Positions 50,972 through 58,992 of a stretch of DNA of 64,000 bases are shown here, in pieces. Position 1 is the first letter of the stretch. Every line of letters starts with the position of its first letter. The notes under the pieces are model-generated. The model was not told where the DNA came from. It saw nothing but the letters and a program-made list of their open reading frames with translations, and did no database searches. The position numbers were made by a program, and so were the translations under genes. The stretch is from contig CBDCNI010000001.1 in the NCBI GenBank assembly GCA_965219175.1, positions 3,325,551-3,389,550 on the forward strand. Direction: 5' to 3'. Source of the DNA: JBBPZK01 sp965219175 (GTDB taxonomy: Bacteria > Actinomycetota > Rubrobacteria > Rubrobacterales > Rubrobacteraceae).

Positions 50972-51754
50972 CTACAAGCCCGTACGCCGGAACATCCATG
51001 ACTCCAAGCGTTCTTTGTAGACGAACCCGAGCGCCAGGATCACGGCGACGACGAGCCCAACTGAGATCCAGGTCGCCGTGGAGCTCGTCACCCAATCTGA
51101 GGCCAGAAACGCCGTCATCGTGCTCCCCGGCATCCTTCCCACGACCATCACCACGAGGAAGCGCCTGAAAGAGAGTGCAGAGAGTCCCGCAAGAGCGACC
51201 ACCGCATCATCCGGCATAAATGGGAAGAGCAGTATCGCGAAGAGCCACCATCCCTTGGCGTCGAGGATGCCGACGTACTTGCGATAAATCCTCTCGCCTA
51301 CGAGCCGTACGACCAGCGGTTCGCCCCATCGCCGCGCGACGATGAAGATCAGCACCGAGCCGATCACGGAGCCGGTCAAGGCAAGTGCGAGACCTTCCCA
51401 GACGCCGAAGATGAGGGCGCCTGCCAGGGCCACGGGACCAGCGGGGATGGGGCTGACGATCACCTGCGCCACCATGATGGAGAGATAGACGAACGGCGAC
51501 CACGTGCCAAATGAAAGGATCCAATTCGTGATTCCCGTCACGCCAACGTTACTCACTAGGGCTACGAGACCATTTACGTCCGTGCGCAGTCCGGGTGAGA
51601 GCAGGTACGCGAGCACCAAAGCCCCTACGACCGAGAGAAATACAGCGATCCATTTTCTTGCCGACACTGGAAGCCCAGACTCTCTTTGGGGTCGGTCTCC
51701 TTCAACGCCAGGAGTGTGGTTCGAGCGTTTTACCGCGATGGTTGGATTCGACAT
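50972..51754 (-). CDS. TVP38/TMEM64 (SNARE-associated/VTT domain) membrane protein
   Basis: 260 residues from ATG 51754, which follows AAAGGAGTTGTCA. Core motif SPIPAGPVALAGALIFGVWE, followed by GSVIGSVLIFIVARRWGEPL and LFPFMPDDAVVALAGLSALS, typical of VTT/TVP38 proteins thought to move lipids across the membrane. Six or so hydrophobic segments. It follows the ferric-reductase-like gene in the same direction with a 142-base gap. Confidence 0.84.
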   Translation of the reverse strand: MSNPTIAVKRSNHTPGVEGDRPQRESGLPVSARKWIAVFLSVVGALVLAYLLSPGLRTDVNGLVALVSNVGVTGITNWILSFGTWSPFVYLSIMVAQVIVSPIPAGPVALAGALIFGVWEGLALALTGSVIGSVLIFIVARRWGEPLVVRLVGERIYRKYVGILDAKGWWLFAILLFPFMPDDAVVALAGLSALSFRRFLVVMVVGRMPGSTMTAFLASDWVTSSTATWISVGLVVAVILALGFVYKERLESWMFRRTGL

Positions 51755-51896
51755 TTGACAACTCCTTTCGCGCCCCGCCTCGTAGGCGGCTAGTTCGTTC
51801 TCATTAGTGGTACTGTCATCGTCCGTGCCTGTCCCAGGGTGGCGCACCTGTCGATGCGCTCACGGCCGATTGTTCGGAGAGTGTGTAGTTGGGCTC

Positions 51897-52679
51897 TCAT
51901 GATCCGATGGCGATCCAGGACGCGCCGTAGATCAGGACGGCGGCTGCTATCCCCGCGACTACGAGACCGGCGTGCGTCCAGGCGATGCTCTGTTTGTTGC
52001 CTCGCGCACGCCGCCTGGCTCGCAAGATGAAGAATTCGACTACGGTGAATATAAGTATTGCCCCGAAAAATTGAGGCGCCGGCTGTCCTACTTGGTCCAG
52101 TAGTCGCAGGCTGGAAAGGATGGCATGCGCGAGTGCGAGTGGCATGGCGAACCAAACCAGACGTTGCAGCCACTTCCAGTTGGATCCCAGGGTACGCTGC
52201 CAGGACTTGGTAGAGGTGACGAGTAGTGCGACGAAGATCAGGGTGGCGACGACGCCTAGCGCCATGTCCCCGATCAGCAACTGCCGGACCAGCGATTCCC
52301 TCAGATCGAAATACTCGACCAACGCCACGACCGAGTGCGCCACGAACCAGATACCAGAGCTGATGCCGAGCGGTTTACGTAGCCTTGCCAGCCCGCGAAC
52401 CCAGCTCTTACGGCCCCACCAATCGAAGCGCAGCAGGTTGGACGGCAGCAGGACCAGGAGCAGCAGACTGATACCGATATTGGCAGTCGTAACCGTAACG
52501 CCGCCAACAACGCCGAAGAACGATAGCACGGTCACGGCGAGTGCGAGTGCGGCGTTCGTCCACACGATGATCTGTGATGCGAGATCTCGCGTAATGCGCG
52601 GCCTGCGAGACCTCGCGGGCCTGGACTGGGGCTCGGGTGTATCGAGTTTCGGCACTATACGATTCGCAACTGTTTTCAT
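51897..52679 (-). CDS. Ferric-reductase-like transmembrane protein (MsrQ/YedZ type)
   Basis: 260 residues, six to seven hydrophobic helices. LARLRKPLGISSGIWFVAHS and STKSWQRTLGSNWKWLQRLV, with MPLALAHAI, resemble the ferric-reductase-like transmembrane domain, where paired His residues hold b-type heme. No FAD/NAD domain is fused, as in MsrQ, but no msrP-like molybdopterin reductase gene is nearby. A quinone- or heme-linked electron carrier role is inferred. ATG after GGGAGGTGAGCTGAG. Confidence 0.72.
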   Translation of the reverse strand: MKTVANRIVPKLDTPEPQSRPARSRRPRITRDLASQIIVWTNAALALAVTVLSFFGVVGGVTVTTANIGISLLLLVLLPSNLLRFDWWGRKSWVRGLARLRKPLGISSGIWFVAHSVVALVEYFDLRESLVRQLLIGDMALGVVATLIFVALLVTSTKSWQRTLGSNWKWLQRLVWFAMPLALAHAILSSLRLLDQVGQPAPQFFGAILIFTVVEFFILRARRRARGNKQSIAWTHAGLVVAGIAAAVLIYGASWIAIGS

Positions 52680-52760
52680 CTCAGCTCACCTCCCTGTATC
52701 TTCGATGAAGGACGGCGAAGGAGACTGAATCCTCCGCCGTCCAGACGCTTTACTCGCTTA

Positions 52761-53972
52761 CTACTCTCTGCGGAGGGCATCTACGGGCTCAAGGCGCGCC
52801 GAGCGGTAAGCTGGCAGTACCCCGAAGACAACCCCTATCAGGACCGAGACCCCGGAGGCGAGACCAACGGCGGTCCAAGTTACCGTCGTGGCCAGGTTGG
52901 ATGACAGGGCCGGGAGCAGGGCTGAAGCTCCAACTCCTATACCTATGCCGACCAGGCCGCCGAAGACGGAGAGCAGGACCGCTTCGATAAGGAACTGGGC
53001 GAGTATGTTGGAGTTGCTTGCTCCCAGAGCCTTACGGATACCTATCTCACGAGTCCTCTCGGATACCGAGACGAGCATGATGTTCATGACGCCTATGCCG
53101 CCGACGAGCAAGGAGATCCCGGCTATACCGGCGAGGGCGTAGGTGAGGAGGCTGGTGATCTGGGTAAAGCTCGAAAGGAGCTGCTCCTGGGTGGTCACGG
53201 AGAAGTCCTCGGCGCCGCCGTGGGCGACCTTGAGCTCGGCAGAGATGTCCTTTGCCGTAGCGTTGACTTTATCGGAGTTTTTAGCAAGTGCTGTTATCTG
53301 GCTGACGTTCTTTGTCCCCGAGAGTGCCAGGGCGTCATCGACGTTCATGTAGGAGGAGCCGGGCTGGGCTGCGAAGCCGCCGCCGGTCGAGTCCTTGGAG
53401 ATGCCCACTACCTCGTACTTGTCGCCCTTGATGGTGACGTTCTGGCCGATCGCGGCTTTGGGTGATGATTTGAGCAGATCCTTGGCTGCTGCCGTGGTGA
53501 GGACTAGCTCCTTATCACCTTTCACGAAGTGTCCGGCCTGAAGCTTCGTGGAGTTTACCTTCTGGTAGGAAGGCGACACACCCGAGAACTGGTATCCGGA
53601 GCCTTTTATGGGTAAGGTCACCGAGACGTTTGGGGAGGCTGCGGTCACTGAAGGTAGCTTCGCCACCGCGTCGGCGTCTTTTGTGGTGAGGGTGCTTACG
53701 GCCGCGGCGCCCCCGCCGGGACCATCGCCGCCTCCGCCTGGGCCGCCGCCGGCTCCGCTGGCGCCTCCCGAGCCGGGGGACACGGTGATTAGGTTAGAGC
53801 CCAGCCCGTTTAGTTGGCCGGTTATTTGGCCCTGGACTCCGTTGCCCAAGGAGGTGATCAGGATGACCGCTGAGACGCCTATCACGATGCCCAGCATAGT
53901 GAGGGTGGAACGCAACCAGTTGCCGAACAGCGCCGACAGACTCATGCCCGCTATTTGCAATGCCTTTCTCAT
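52761..53972 (-). CDS. MacB-type ABC transporter permease
   Basis: 403 residues. N-terminal TM (NWLRSTLTMLGIVIGVSAVI), a large periplasm-facing MacB_PCD domain (about 45-270) with a Gly/Pro-rich insert at residues about 69-91, and a C-terminal FtsX-type domain with GVMNIMLVSVSERTREIGIR and ending ARLEPVDALRRE. Such permeases are mechanotransducers that export peptides, lipids or drugs. Start overlaps the ATPase stop (ATGA). The Gly-rich insert is unusual. Confidence 0.87.
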   Translation of the reverse strand: MRKALQIAGMSLSALFGNWLRSTLTMLGIVIGVSAVILITSLGNGVQGQITGQLNGLGSNLITVSPGSGGASGAGGGPGGGGDGPGGGAAAVSTLTTKDADAVAKLPSVTAASPNVSVTLPIKGSGYQFSGVSPSYQKVNSTKLQAGHFVKGDKELVLTTAAAKDLLKSSPKAAIGQNVTIKGDKYEVVGISKDSTGGGFAAQPGSSYMNVDDALALSGTKNVSQITALAKNSDKVNATAKDISAELKVAHGGAEDFSVTTQEQLLSSFTQITSLLTYALAGIAGISLLVGGIGVMNIMLVSVSERTREIGIRKALGASNSNILAQFLIEAVLLSVFGGLVGIGIGVGASALLPALSSNLATTVTWTAVGLASGVSVLIGVVFGVLPAYRSARLEPVDALRRE

Positions 53973-54736
53973 GATTTATCTCCTATCTTCTCGCGTGTTT
54001 TGTCGTCGGCGACGATCAAGCCATCACGGACCTCGATGATCCGATCAGCCCGTTCGGCCACCTCCATGTCGTGCGTGACCATGATGAGGGTGGTGCCGTC
54101 GGCGTTTAGCTCCCCGAAGAGCTCCAGGATTCCCTCCCCGGACTTCGTGTCCAGGTTCCCCGTCGGCTCATCGGCCAGCAAGATGGCCGGGTTGTTCACC
54201 AAGGCCCTCGCTATGGCGACCCGCTGCTTCTGTCCACCGGATAGTTCAGGCGGCTTGTGGGACGCCCGGTCAGACAGATCCACTCTTTCGAGAGCTTCCA
54301 ATGCCCGCTTCTTTCGCTCCGACCCATACACTCCGGCGTAGACCATCGGCAGTTCCATGTTCGAAAGCGCCGTCTGGCGGGGCAAGAGGTTGTAGCTCTG
54401 GAAGACAAACCCGATCATCTCCCGCCGCGCCCGAGCTAGTTCACTGCCCTTGAGCCCGGCTACCTCGCGACCGTCCAGAACGTACTTTCCGGAGGTCGGC
54501 TGGTCAAGCAGGCCGAGCAGGTTCATCAGGGTGCTCTTGCCCGAGCCGGAAGGTCCGACCACGGCGACCCACTCACCTCTCTCTACCTCCAGGCTCGCAC
54601 CCGCAAGGGCCTCGACCCGGTTCTCATCCTGACCGTAGATCTTGGTGAGATTCTCTGCCTCGATTACGGTATCGGGTGCTGCCGCCATCGCGGTCTCCGA
54701 GCGTCCTGGGCTTTCCGTACTCTCTTTTATAAACAT
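53969..54736 (-). CDS. MacB/LolD-type ABC ATP-binding protein
   Basis: 255 residues. GPSGSGKSTLMNLLGLLDQP (Walker A), LSGGQKQRVAIARAL, ILLADEPTGNLDTKSG (Walker B) and MVTHDMEVAERADR (H-loop) define the MacB/LolD group. First gene of a two-gene exporter operon; no MacA-like membrane-fusion gene is present, normal for monoderm bacteria. The upstream gap carries a TAC-repeat palindrome and a truncated TetR gene. Confidence 0.9.
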   Translation of the reverse strand: MFIKESTESPGRSETAMAAAPDTVIEAENLTKIYGQDENRVEALAGASLEVERGEWVAVVGPSGSGKSTLMNLLGLLDQPTSGKYVLDGREVAGLKGSELARARREMIGFVFQSYNLLPRQTALSNMELPMVYAGVYGSERKKRALEALERVDLSDRASHKPPELSGGQKQRVAIARALVNNPAILLADEPTGNLDTKSGEGILELFGELNADGTTLIMVTHDMEVAERADRIIEVRDGLIVADDKTREKIGDKS

Positions 54737-55085
54737 CTCTTTCTCCCTCTCTTCGTGAACTTTCCGAACATTGCCGCCGCAGTTGTTGAATTACCTGAAC
54801 GGCCCATCCCTATCAATTACGCTCAGACGGGATATGCGGCGTCAGACCACAGACCGATTATTCCTCCGTCGCGAGGACCAGAATGGATGTGAGCGGCGGC
54901 GCTCGCATCGCAGTCGACACCAGCGTCATTCCCTTGGTCCCTTTCCACGAATCTCGCGCTGTGCGGATAGCGATACCATTCCTTACCGCCACAGTTTTAA
55001 GAACTGTACTGTACGGTACTGTAGAAGATATAGTGTGATAGCTGTTCTGGTTCAAAGCTGGGCTCCTTCTGTGTGGGTGGTGTCT
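54737..55085. other. 349-base promoter region of the MacB-type operon
   Basis: Contains no supported gene. It lies between the truncated TetR gene and the ABC operon, both on the minus strand, and includes the palindrome at 55007-55023 plus an AT-rich patch around 55020-55050. No clear terminator. Confidence 0.45.
55007..55023. promoter_or_regulatory. TAC-periodic palindrome, candidate TetR operator
   Basis: TACTGTACGGTACTGTA equals its reverse complement at 14 of 17 positions (pattern TACnGTACnGTACnGTA). It stands between the TetR-like fragment and the ABC exporter operon, a typical place for a repressor site. Confidence 0.5.
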
Positions 55086-55490
55086 TTAGAGTGTGGTGAT
55101 CGCCTGCAGGTACAGGTCCACGATCGCTTCGATTCGGTCGGTCGTGGGTTGAGGGATCCGGCCTTCTCCGCTGAGGAGACCGTCCGCCATGATGTAGGTC
55201 AGTAGAGGACCGACGAACATGCGCGTCGCCGCTTCTGTGTCGGCGATGAGGACCACATCATTTTCCTGAGCCTTCTTGAGAATATCGCGGACGCGCCGAT
55301 TTATAGTACCCGGTACTGCGGAACGGAAGACGTCGCCCAGGTGGGGGAGACGCGGTGCCTCGCTGATGATGACGCGCACCAGTCTCAGGTAGTCTGGCTG
55401 CATGAGCGCCTCTACGAATCCGCTCCCCAACTCCAGAAGGGCGATCCGCAGTTCTTGACGGCTATCTATTGGACGGGAATCGCTGGTTGT
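55086..55490 (-). pseudogene. TetR-family regulator, C-terminal domain only
   Basis: About 135 residues: RQELRIALLELGSGFVEALM, LRLVRVIISEAPRLPHLGDV, then FRSAVPGTINRRVRDILKKA and ADTEAATRMFVGPLLTYIMA match the AefR-like TetR C-terminal ligand domain. The DNA-binding helix-turn-helix that should precede it is absent; upstream the sequence turns into the opposite-strand TetR fragment. An upstream ATG (55592) would add residues without TetR character. Likely a broken repressor of the adjacent exporter operon. Confidence 0.65.
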
Positions 55491-55497
55491 GAAGAGG

Positions 55498-55713
55498 TGG
55501 CTCGCAGATAGGCGCGCCGAGCTCGAAAGCGGCATGGACAAGGCGGAGTGGCAGACCGCCACAGGCCCCTGCATGTACCGTATGATCGCCACCGGCCGCT
55601 ACCCCAACCTCGCCAGGGTTGTTCGAGAGGCCACCAACCCGTCGGCCGACATCGAATTCGACCAAGGCCTGGACCGCGTGCTCGACGGCATCGCGGCACG
55701 ACTTCCGCGCTGA
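55498..55713 (+). pseudogene. Second TetR-family regulator, C-terminal fragment
   Basis: The plus strand reads WLADRRAELESGMDKAEWQT, GPCMYRMIATGRYPNLARVV, then FDQGLDRVLDGIAARL and a stop, the terminal part of another TetR subfamily (TetR_C ending in FxxGLDxxLDGIAA). Nothing N-terminal to it survives. It meets the minus-strand TetR fragment almost base to base near 55490-55498, which marks a recombination or deletion junction between two regulators. Confidence 0.6.
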
Positions 55714-56169
55714 GCGGAGGGACGGTTGACGGCGACGGGCTTGGGCCCCGGTTATGAGCTTGCCGGGCGGCTTACTGCAGGTCAGTGCAATGATCCTAGA
55801 CTGTTTATCTTTGCTGATACGGGGTATGCGTCCGATCCCAGGACGGTCTGCCTCCATCGGAACCGTCTCTCAGGTAGAAAAAAGATGCCTCTCTGGGAGA
55901 GCCACCACCACGGAACTTGTCTGAGGACGTGCTCGACAATTAGCGGTTCGTCCCTGATCGGCCCCCGCACGAAACCCACCTGAATGCGTCCGGCGCGCAG
56001 CGGGGTCCGAGTATTACCGGAATGGTCTCATCCGCTAAGGCGATCAAGCAGTATCAAAAATGCTATTTGCCTGTTATCGAAAGCTCTCTGCAGCAGTTTC
56101 GAAGGTCACAGCAGCGCATTATCAGCAACCCATACTCAAGTCATTGTGGGAAATACTCATTATCAGAAT
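55714..56169. other. Gene-poor stretch left of the IS element
   Basis: No supported gene. A minus-strand frame near 55782-55979 reads HVLRQVPWWWLSQRGIFFLP but has no recognisable family, start signal or context. Composition becomes more AT-rich toward the insertion sequence (56040-56169). Confidence 0.35.
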
Positions 56170-56172
56170 TAA

Positions 56173-56189
56173 GAGCCTGCGCGGATAGG
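56173..56189 (+). repeat. Left terminal inverted repeat of the IS
   Basis: GAGCCTGCGCGGATAGG, matching the right end with one mismatch (C/T at the fifth base). Confidence 0.88.
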
Positions 56190-57023
56190 TCATGGCTGTC
56201 GAGAAGGACGAGCGTCCCATCGGTAACGCGTCCAGCCCTCCCTCACGAGTCTCCTCACGATGACGACCACCTCCGAGAGGGCCATCCAGAAGTCCACCAC
56301 CCGCCCTCGCCGCTCCGTGCACCAGAGGAGCTTTTTGTGGGCGTTGTTCCAAGAGTTGGTGCGCTCTATGACCCAGCGCCTGGTCGCGTTCAGGGGCGCG
56401 GGTATGCCCTTCCGAGAAATCTCCGCGACGAGACCGAACTCCAGCAGGCGCAGCCGGGTGGGCTTCGAATCGTAGCCGCGGTCCAGGTGGACGGTCGCGC
56501 CCTCCAGCACCATCCCCAGCGCCCTGGCGGCGTCGAGGGTGGGAACCAAAAGCGGCGAGTCGTGGCGGTTGGCGGGCGCGGTCACCGACCCTATGGGGAT
56601 GCCTCGCCCATCCACGACCACCGAACGCTTGAGGCCCCGCTTGCCGCGGTCCACCGGGCTTTTGCCCGCCTTCTCGCCCCCGCAGGGCGCTTTCGTGATG
56701 CAGCAATCCACCGCCAACTCCGAGAGCTCCAGGCCAATGGCCCGATCGTAGGCTTCGAGCGACATCTCGCGCAGCCGCTCGATCACCCCAAGCTCGATCC
56801 ACTCGTCGCGACGATCCCTAAGCGTGGTCGCCGAGCAGGACCCGTCGGCGATCTTCTCGTAGGCGCACCCGAACACCAAAATCTGAACGAGCTTCTCGAA
56901 GACGACCCTGTCGGGGATACGGGGACGGTGGCAGCCCAAAGGGTGGCTCGTCTCCCTCTCCGGGAGCAGGGCGGAGAACTGTTGGAAGATGGGCTCGATG
57001 ATGTATGGTGGGAGCGCGGGCAC
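56190..57023 (-). CDS. IS5-family transposase
   Basis: 277 residues. DDE-type: first Asp in LSELAVDCCITKAP, second in GATVHLDRGYDSKPTR and Glu in RRWVIERTNSWNNAHKKLLW. The helper motif KRSVVVDGRGIPIGSVTAPA is standard for IS5 transposases. The N-terminal part (PDRVVFEKLVQILVFGCAYE) is the DUF4096-like domain. Reading frame intact, so the element is potentially active. Confidence 0.9.
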   Translation of the reverse strand: MPALPPYIIEPIFQQFSALLPERETSHPLGCHRPRIPDRVVFEKLVQILVFGCAYEKIADGSCSATTLRDRRDEWIELGVIERLREMSLEAYDRAIGLELSELAVDCCITKAPCGGEKAGKSPVDRGKRGLKRSVVVDGRGIPIGSVTAPANRHDSPLLVPTLDAARALGMVLEGATVHLDRGYDSKPTRLRLLEFGLVAEISRKGIPAPLNATRRWVIERTNSWNNAHKKLLWCTERRGRVVDFWMALSEVVVIVRRLVREGWTRYRWDARPSRQP

Positions 57024-57109
57024 GGGTATCCTCTTTCGTCGGGAAGCGTCGAGAACTCCCCGGATGATGGAGCATCCCGCGCCCGCCTTCAGCGCGGAGG
57101 CATTGCGCC

Positions 57110-57126
57110 CCTATCCGCGCAAGCTC
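57110..57126 (-). repeat. Right terminal inverted repeat of the IS
   Basis: CCTATCCGCGCAAGCTC on the plus strand; reverse complement pairs with the left end. Confidence 0.88.
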
Positions 57127-57179
57127 TAAATTCGAGACCGTTGGGATCCGCCCGTTTACTATTTGCACCCTGTCGGGTC

Positions 57180-57791
57180 TCACGATGTCCAGGGGATGCT
57201 TGACGCGTCGTGCGGTTGCTCGGCAGTATCCGCAGTGACCGATCGGAGGGTACGAAGCGTGTCATGGACGAGATCGGAGAGCGGTTGCTCTTCGTCTTGG
57301 TCGAGCCAACGGTCGATCGCCACACCGAAGACGGTAACTGCGATCTGGGCGGCAAGGGTTGAGGTCAGCTCGTCGACACCGCGATTCAGAAACCCCAGGA
57401 TGATCGCTTCTGACAGAACGGAAAGCTTCCGCAACTCTCGCTCGCGAAGGCCTTCGTCCGATCGGATGACCAAACGACGTGTCCTCAGGTACTCGCGCTG
57501 ACCCTCGAACCTGGTCACCGCGATGATCTCGAGCCCCTGGGCGATCAGTGCCATCGGGCTGAGCGAAGCCGGAGCGTCAGCCATGAGTCCTGAGACAAGC
57601 GCAGGGAATTCTTCTTCGACCGTGAAGAGGACCTCCCGCTTGTCGGCGAAGTGACGGAAGAACGTGCGAGTCGTGAGGCCGGCGCGGGCAGTGATCTGCG
57701 GGACGGTCGTCTCCGCAAAGCCCTGTTCTATGAACAGCTCAATCGCCGCACGCTCCAACCGGCCTCGCGCGTTTGGCTGCCATCTACTCAC
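57180..57791 (-). CDS. TetR/AcrR-family regulator of the divergent oxidoreductase genes
   Basis: About 203 residues from GTG 57791. RGRLERAAIELFIEQGFAET then TVPQITARAGLTTRTFFRHF and ADKREVLF is a classical TetR DNA-binding domain (TTRTFFRHFADK type). The longer upstream frame overlaps the divergent promoter and is not coding. A -10 box (TATGAT on the minus strand, 57798-57803) puts transcription start at or beside the GTG, so the mRNA is probably leaderless. It likely represses itself and 57898-60111 via the palindrome between. Confidence 0.84.
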   Translation of the reverse strand: MSRWQPNARGRLERAAIELFIEQGFAETTVPQITARAGLTTRTFFRHFADKREVLFTVEEEFPALVSGLMADAPASLSPMALIAQGLEIIAVTRFEGQREYLRTRRLVIRSDEGLRERELRKLSVLSEAIILGFLNRGVDELTSTLAAQIAVTVFGVAIDRWLDQDEEQPLSDLVHDTLRTLRSVTADTAEQPHDASSIPWTS

Positions 57792-57802
57792 ATCTTCATC
57801 AT

Positions 57803-57829
57803 ACTTGACGACATGGTGTGTCGTCAAGT
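57803..57829. promoter_or_regulatory. Perfect palindromic operator shared by two divergent promoters
   Basis: ACTTGACGAC-ATGGTGT-GTCGTCAAGT: ten-base perfect arms. On the plus strand TTGACG (57805-57810), 18 bases, TAGAAT (57829-57834); on the minus strand TTGACG, 18 bases, TATGAT (57798-57803). Each -35 box lies inside one operator arm, so one dimer site could shut off both directions. Confidence 0.72.
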
Positions 57830-57897
57830 AGAATAGCGACGGCACGCAATGTCGTCGTAGCGAAGATGCGAAGACCGAGGATGAATGGAGTAGCGTG

Positions 57898-58986
57898 ATG
57901 AAGAATGAAGTCTGGGTACTGGGTGCAACTGGTCGGACAGGACGTGTGATCGCAAGTCGCCTGCACGAGGTAGGCGTACCGCTCGTGCTCGTCGGGCGGG
58001 ACCGCGAACGTCTCGAAAGCGTCGTTGCTGATCTCGATAGCGCACCACGGCTACTGGTGGGCTCGCTGGAGTCAAACCTTTCCAAGCTCGCCCAGGATGC
58101 GCCTGGCGTGGTGGTCAACACCGTCGGGCCGTTCACGGCCACTGCACTCGAGGTCGCGGAGGCATGCCCTCCTGGAACCCACTACGTCGACATAGCAAAC
58201 GAGCTCCCGGCCGTCGAGGGGGTACTGGAACTCGACCGGCAGGCCGCTGCCAGGGATCAGGTGCTCGTCACCGGCGCGGGATTCGGCGTCCTGGCGACCG
58301 AGAGCGTGGTGCTGCGCCTGTGTGACGGTCGACCGCGTCCGGCACTGGTGCGCGTCGACCCACTGGCATCCATCGCCCTCGAAGACGGCGTCATAGGCTC
58401 AGCCCTTGCGGCCACCATCGTGGAGATTCTGTCTTTCGGCGGGCGGGAGGTGCGGCACGGACGCTTGGTGCGCTCCAGATCCGCTGCTCATCCTACCCGG
58501 CTGACCACTCCCGACGGTGACGTTCTCACCACGGGCAGCGGCCCGAGCGGCGAACTGATCGCAGCCTGGCGAGCGAGCAACGCCGACTCCGTCATCGCGG
58601 CCTCGCCCGCAGCCCCATCGAACGTCATCGTGAGATCCGTCTTGCCGGCCGTGGAAGCGCTCTTTCGCATCCCCGGCATCAGTCGCTTCGCTACCAACAT
58701 GATAGCGCGAATACCACTGCGAGCTCAGGATATGCCTCGAACTTCTTCGTGGGGGCACACTCGGGTGGAATGGTCGGACGGAACAGTTCGCGAAGGCTGG
58801 CTCCGCGTCGGCGACGGCACAGACTTCACCGCCGCGGTCGCAGCGGAAGTCACACAACGACTGCTGCGCGGGGAAGGTCGGCCGGGATCGCACACCCCCG
58901 GCGCCCTCTTCGGGCCGGAGTTGGCCGAGGCCATCGGTGGCGAGTTCGTTGTCGAATATGATGTCAGCACCGCGAAGAAAGGATGA
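57898..58986 (+). CDS. Saccharopine dehydrogenase-like NAD(P)-binding oxidoreductase
   Basis: 362 residues from ATG 57898 (TGGAGTAGCGTG before it). VWVLGATGRTGRVIASRLHE then VPLVLVGRDRERLESVVADL forms the Rossmann domain of the saccharopine-dehydrogenase-like/trans-acting enoyl reductase family; VVVNTVGPFTATALEVAEAC and GTHYVDIANELPAV are also characteristic. Controlled by the divergent TetR and followed six bases later by a medium-chain reductase, suggesting a small inducible redox or detoxification operon. Confidence 0.8.
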   Translation: MKNEVWVLGATGRTGRVIASRLHEVGVPLVLVGRDRERLESVVADLDSAPRLLVGSLESNLSKLAQDAPGVVVNTVGPFTATALEVAEACPPGTHYVDIANELPAVEGVLELDRQAAARDQVLVTGAGFGVLATESVVLRLCDGRPRPALVRVDPLASIALEDGVIGSALAATIVEILSFGGREVRHGRLVRSRSAAHPTRLTTPDGDVLTTGSGPSGELIAAWRASNADSVIAASPAAPSNVIVRSVLPAVEALFRIPGISRFATNMIARIPLRAQDMPRTSSWGHTRVEWSDGTVREGWLRVGDGTDFTAAVAAEVTQRLLRGEGRPGSHTPGALFGPELAEAIGGEFVVEYDVSTAKKG

Positions 58987-58992
58987 TTTCGA

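Larger units (their letters stand above)
56173..57126 (-). mobile_element. Complete IS5-family insertion sequence, 954 bp
   Basis: Bounded by 17-base inverted repeats GAGCCTGCGCGGATAGG (56173-56189) and CCTATCCGCGCAAGCTC (57110-57126), one mismatch. Both ends are flanked by TAA (56170-56172 and 57127-57129), a 3-base target duplication of the kind IS5-family elements make. It carries one intact transposase gene whose stop codon directly adjoins the left repeat. Intact ends, duplication and frame suggest a recent insertion. Confidence 0.88.

Noticed and set aside
54771..55205. Plus-strand frame of 144 codons in the exporter promoter region
   Set aside because: Arg/Ser-rich with no motif and it overlaps the palindrome and the TetR fragment.
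56022..57203. 393-codon plus-strand frame across the IS element
   Set aside because: Antisense to the intact IS5 transposase and running through both inverted repeats.
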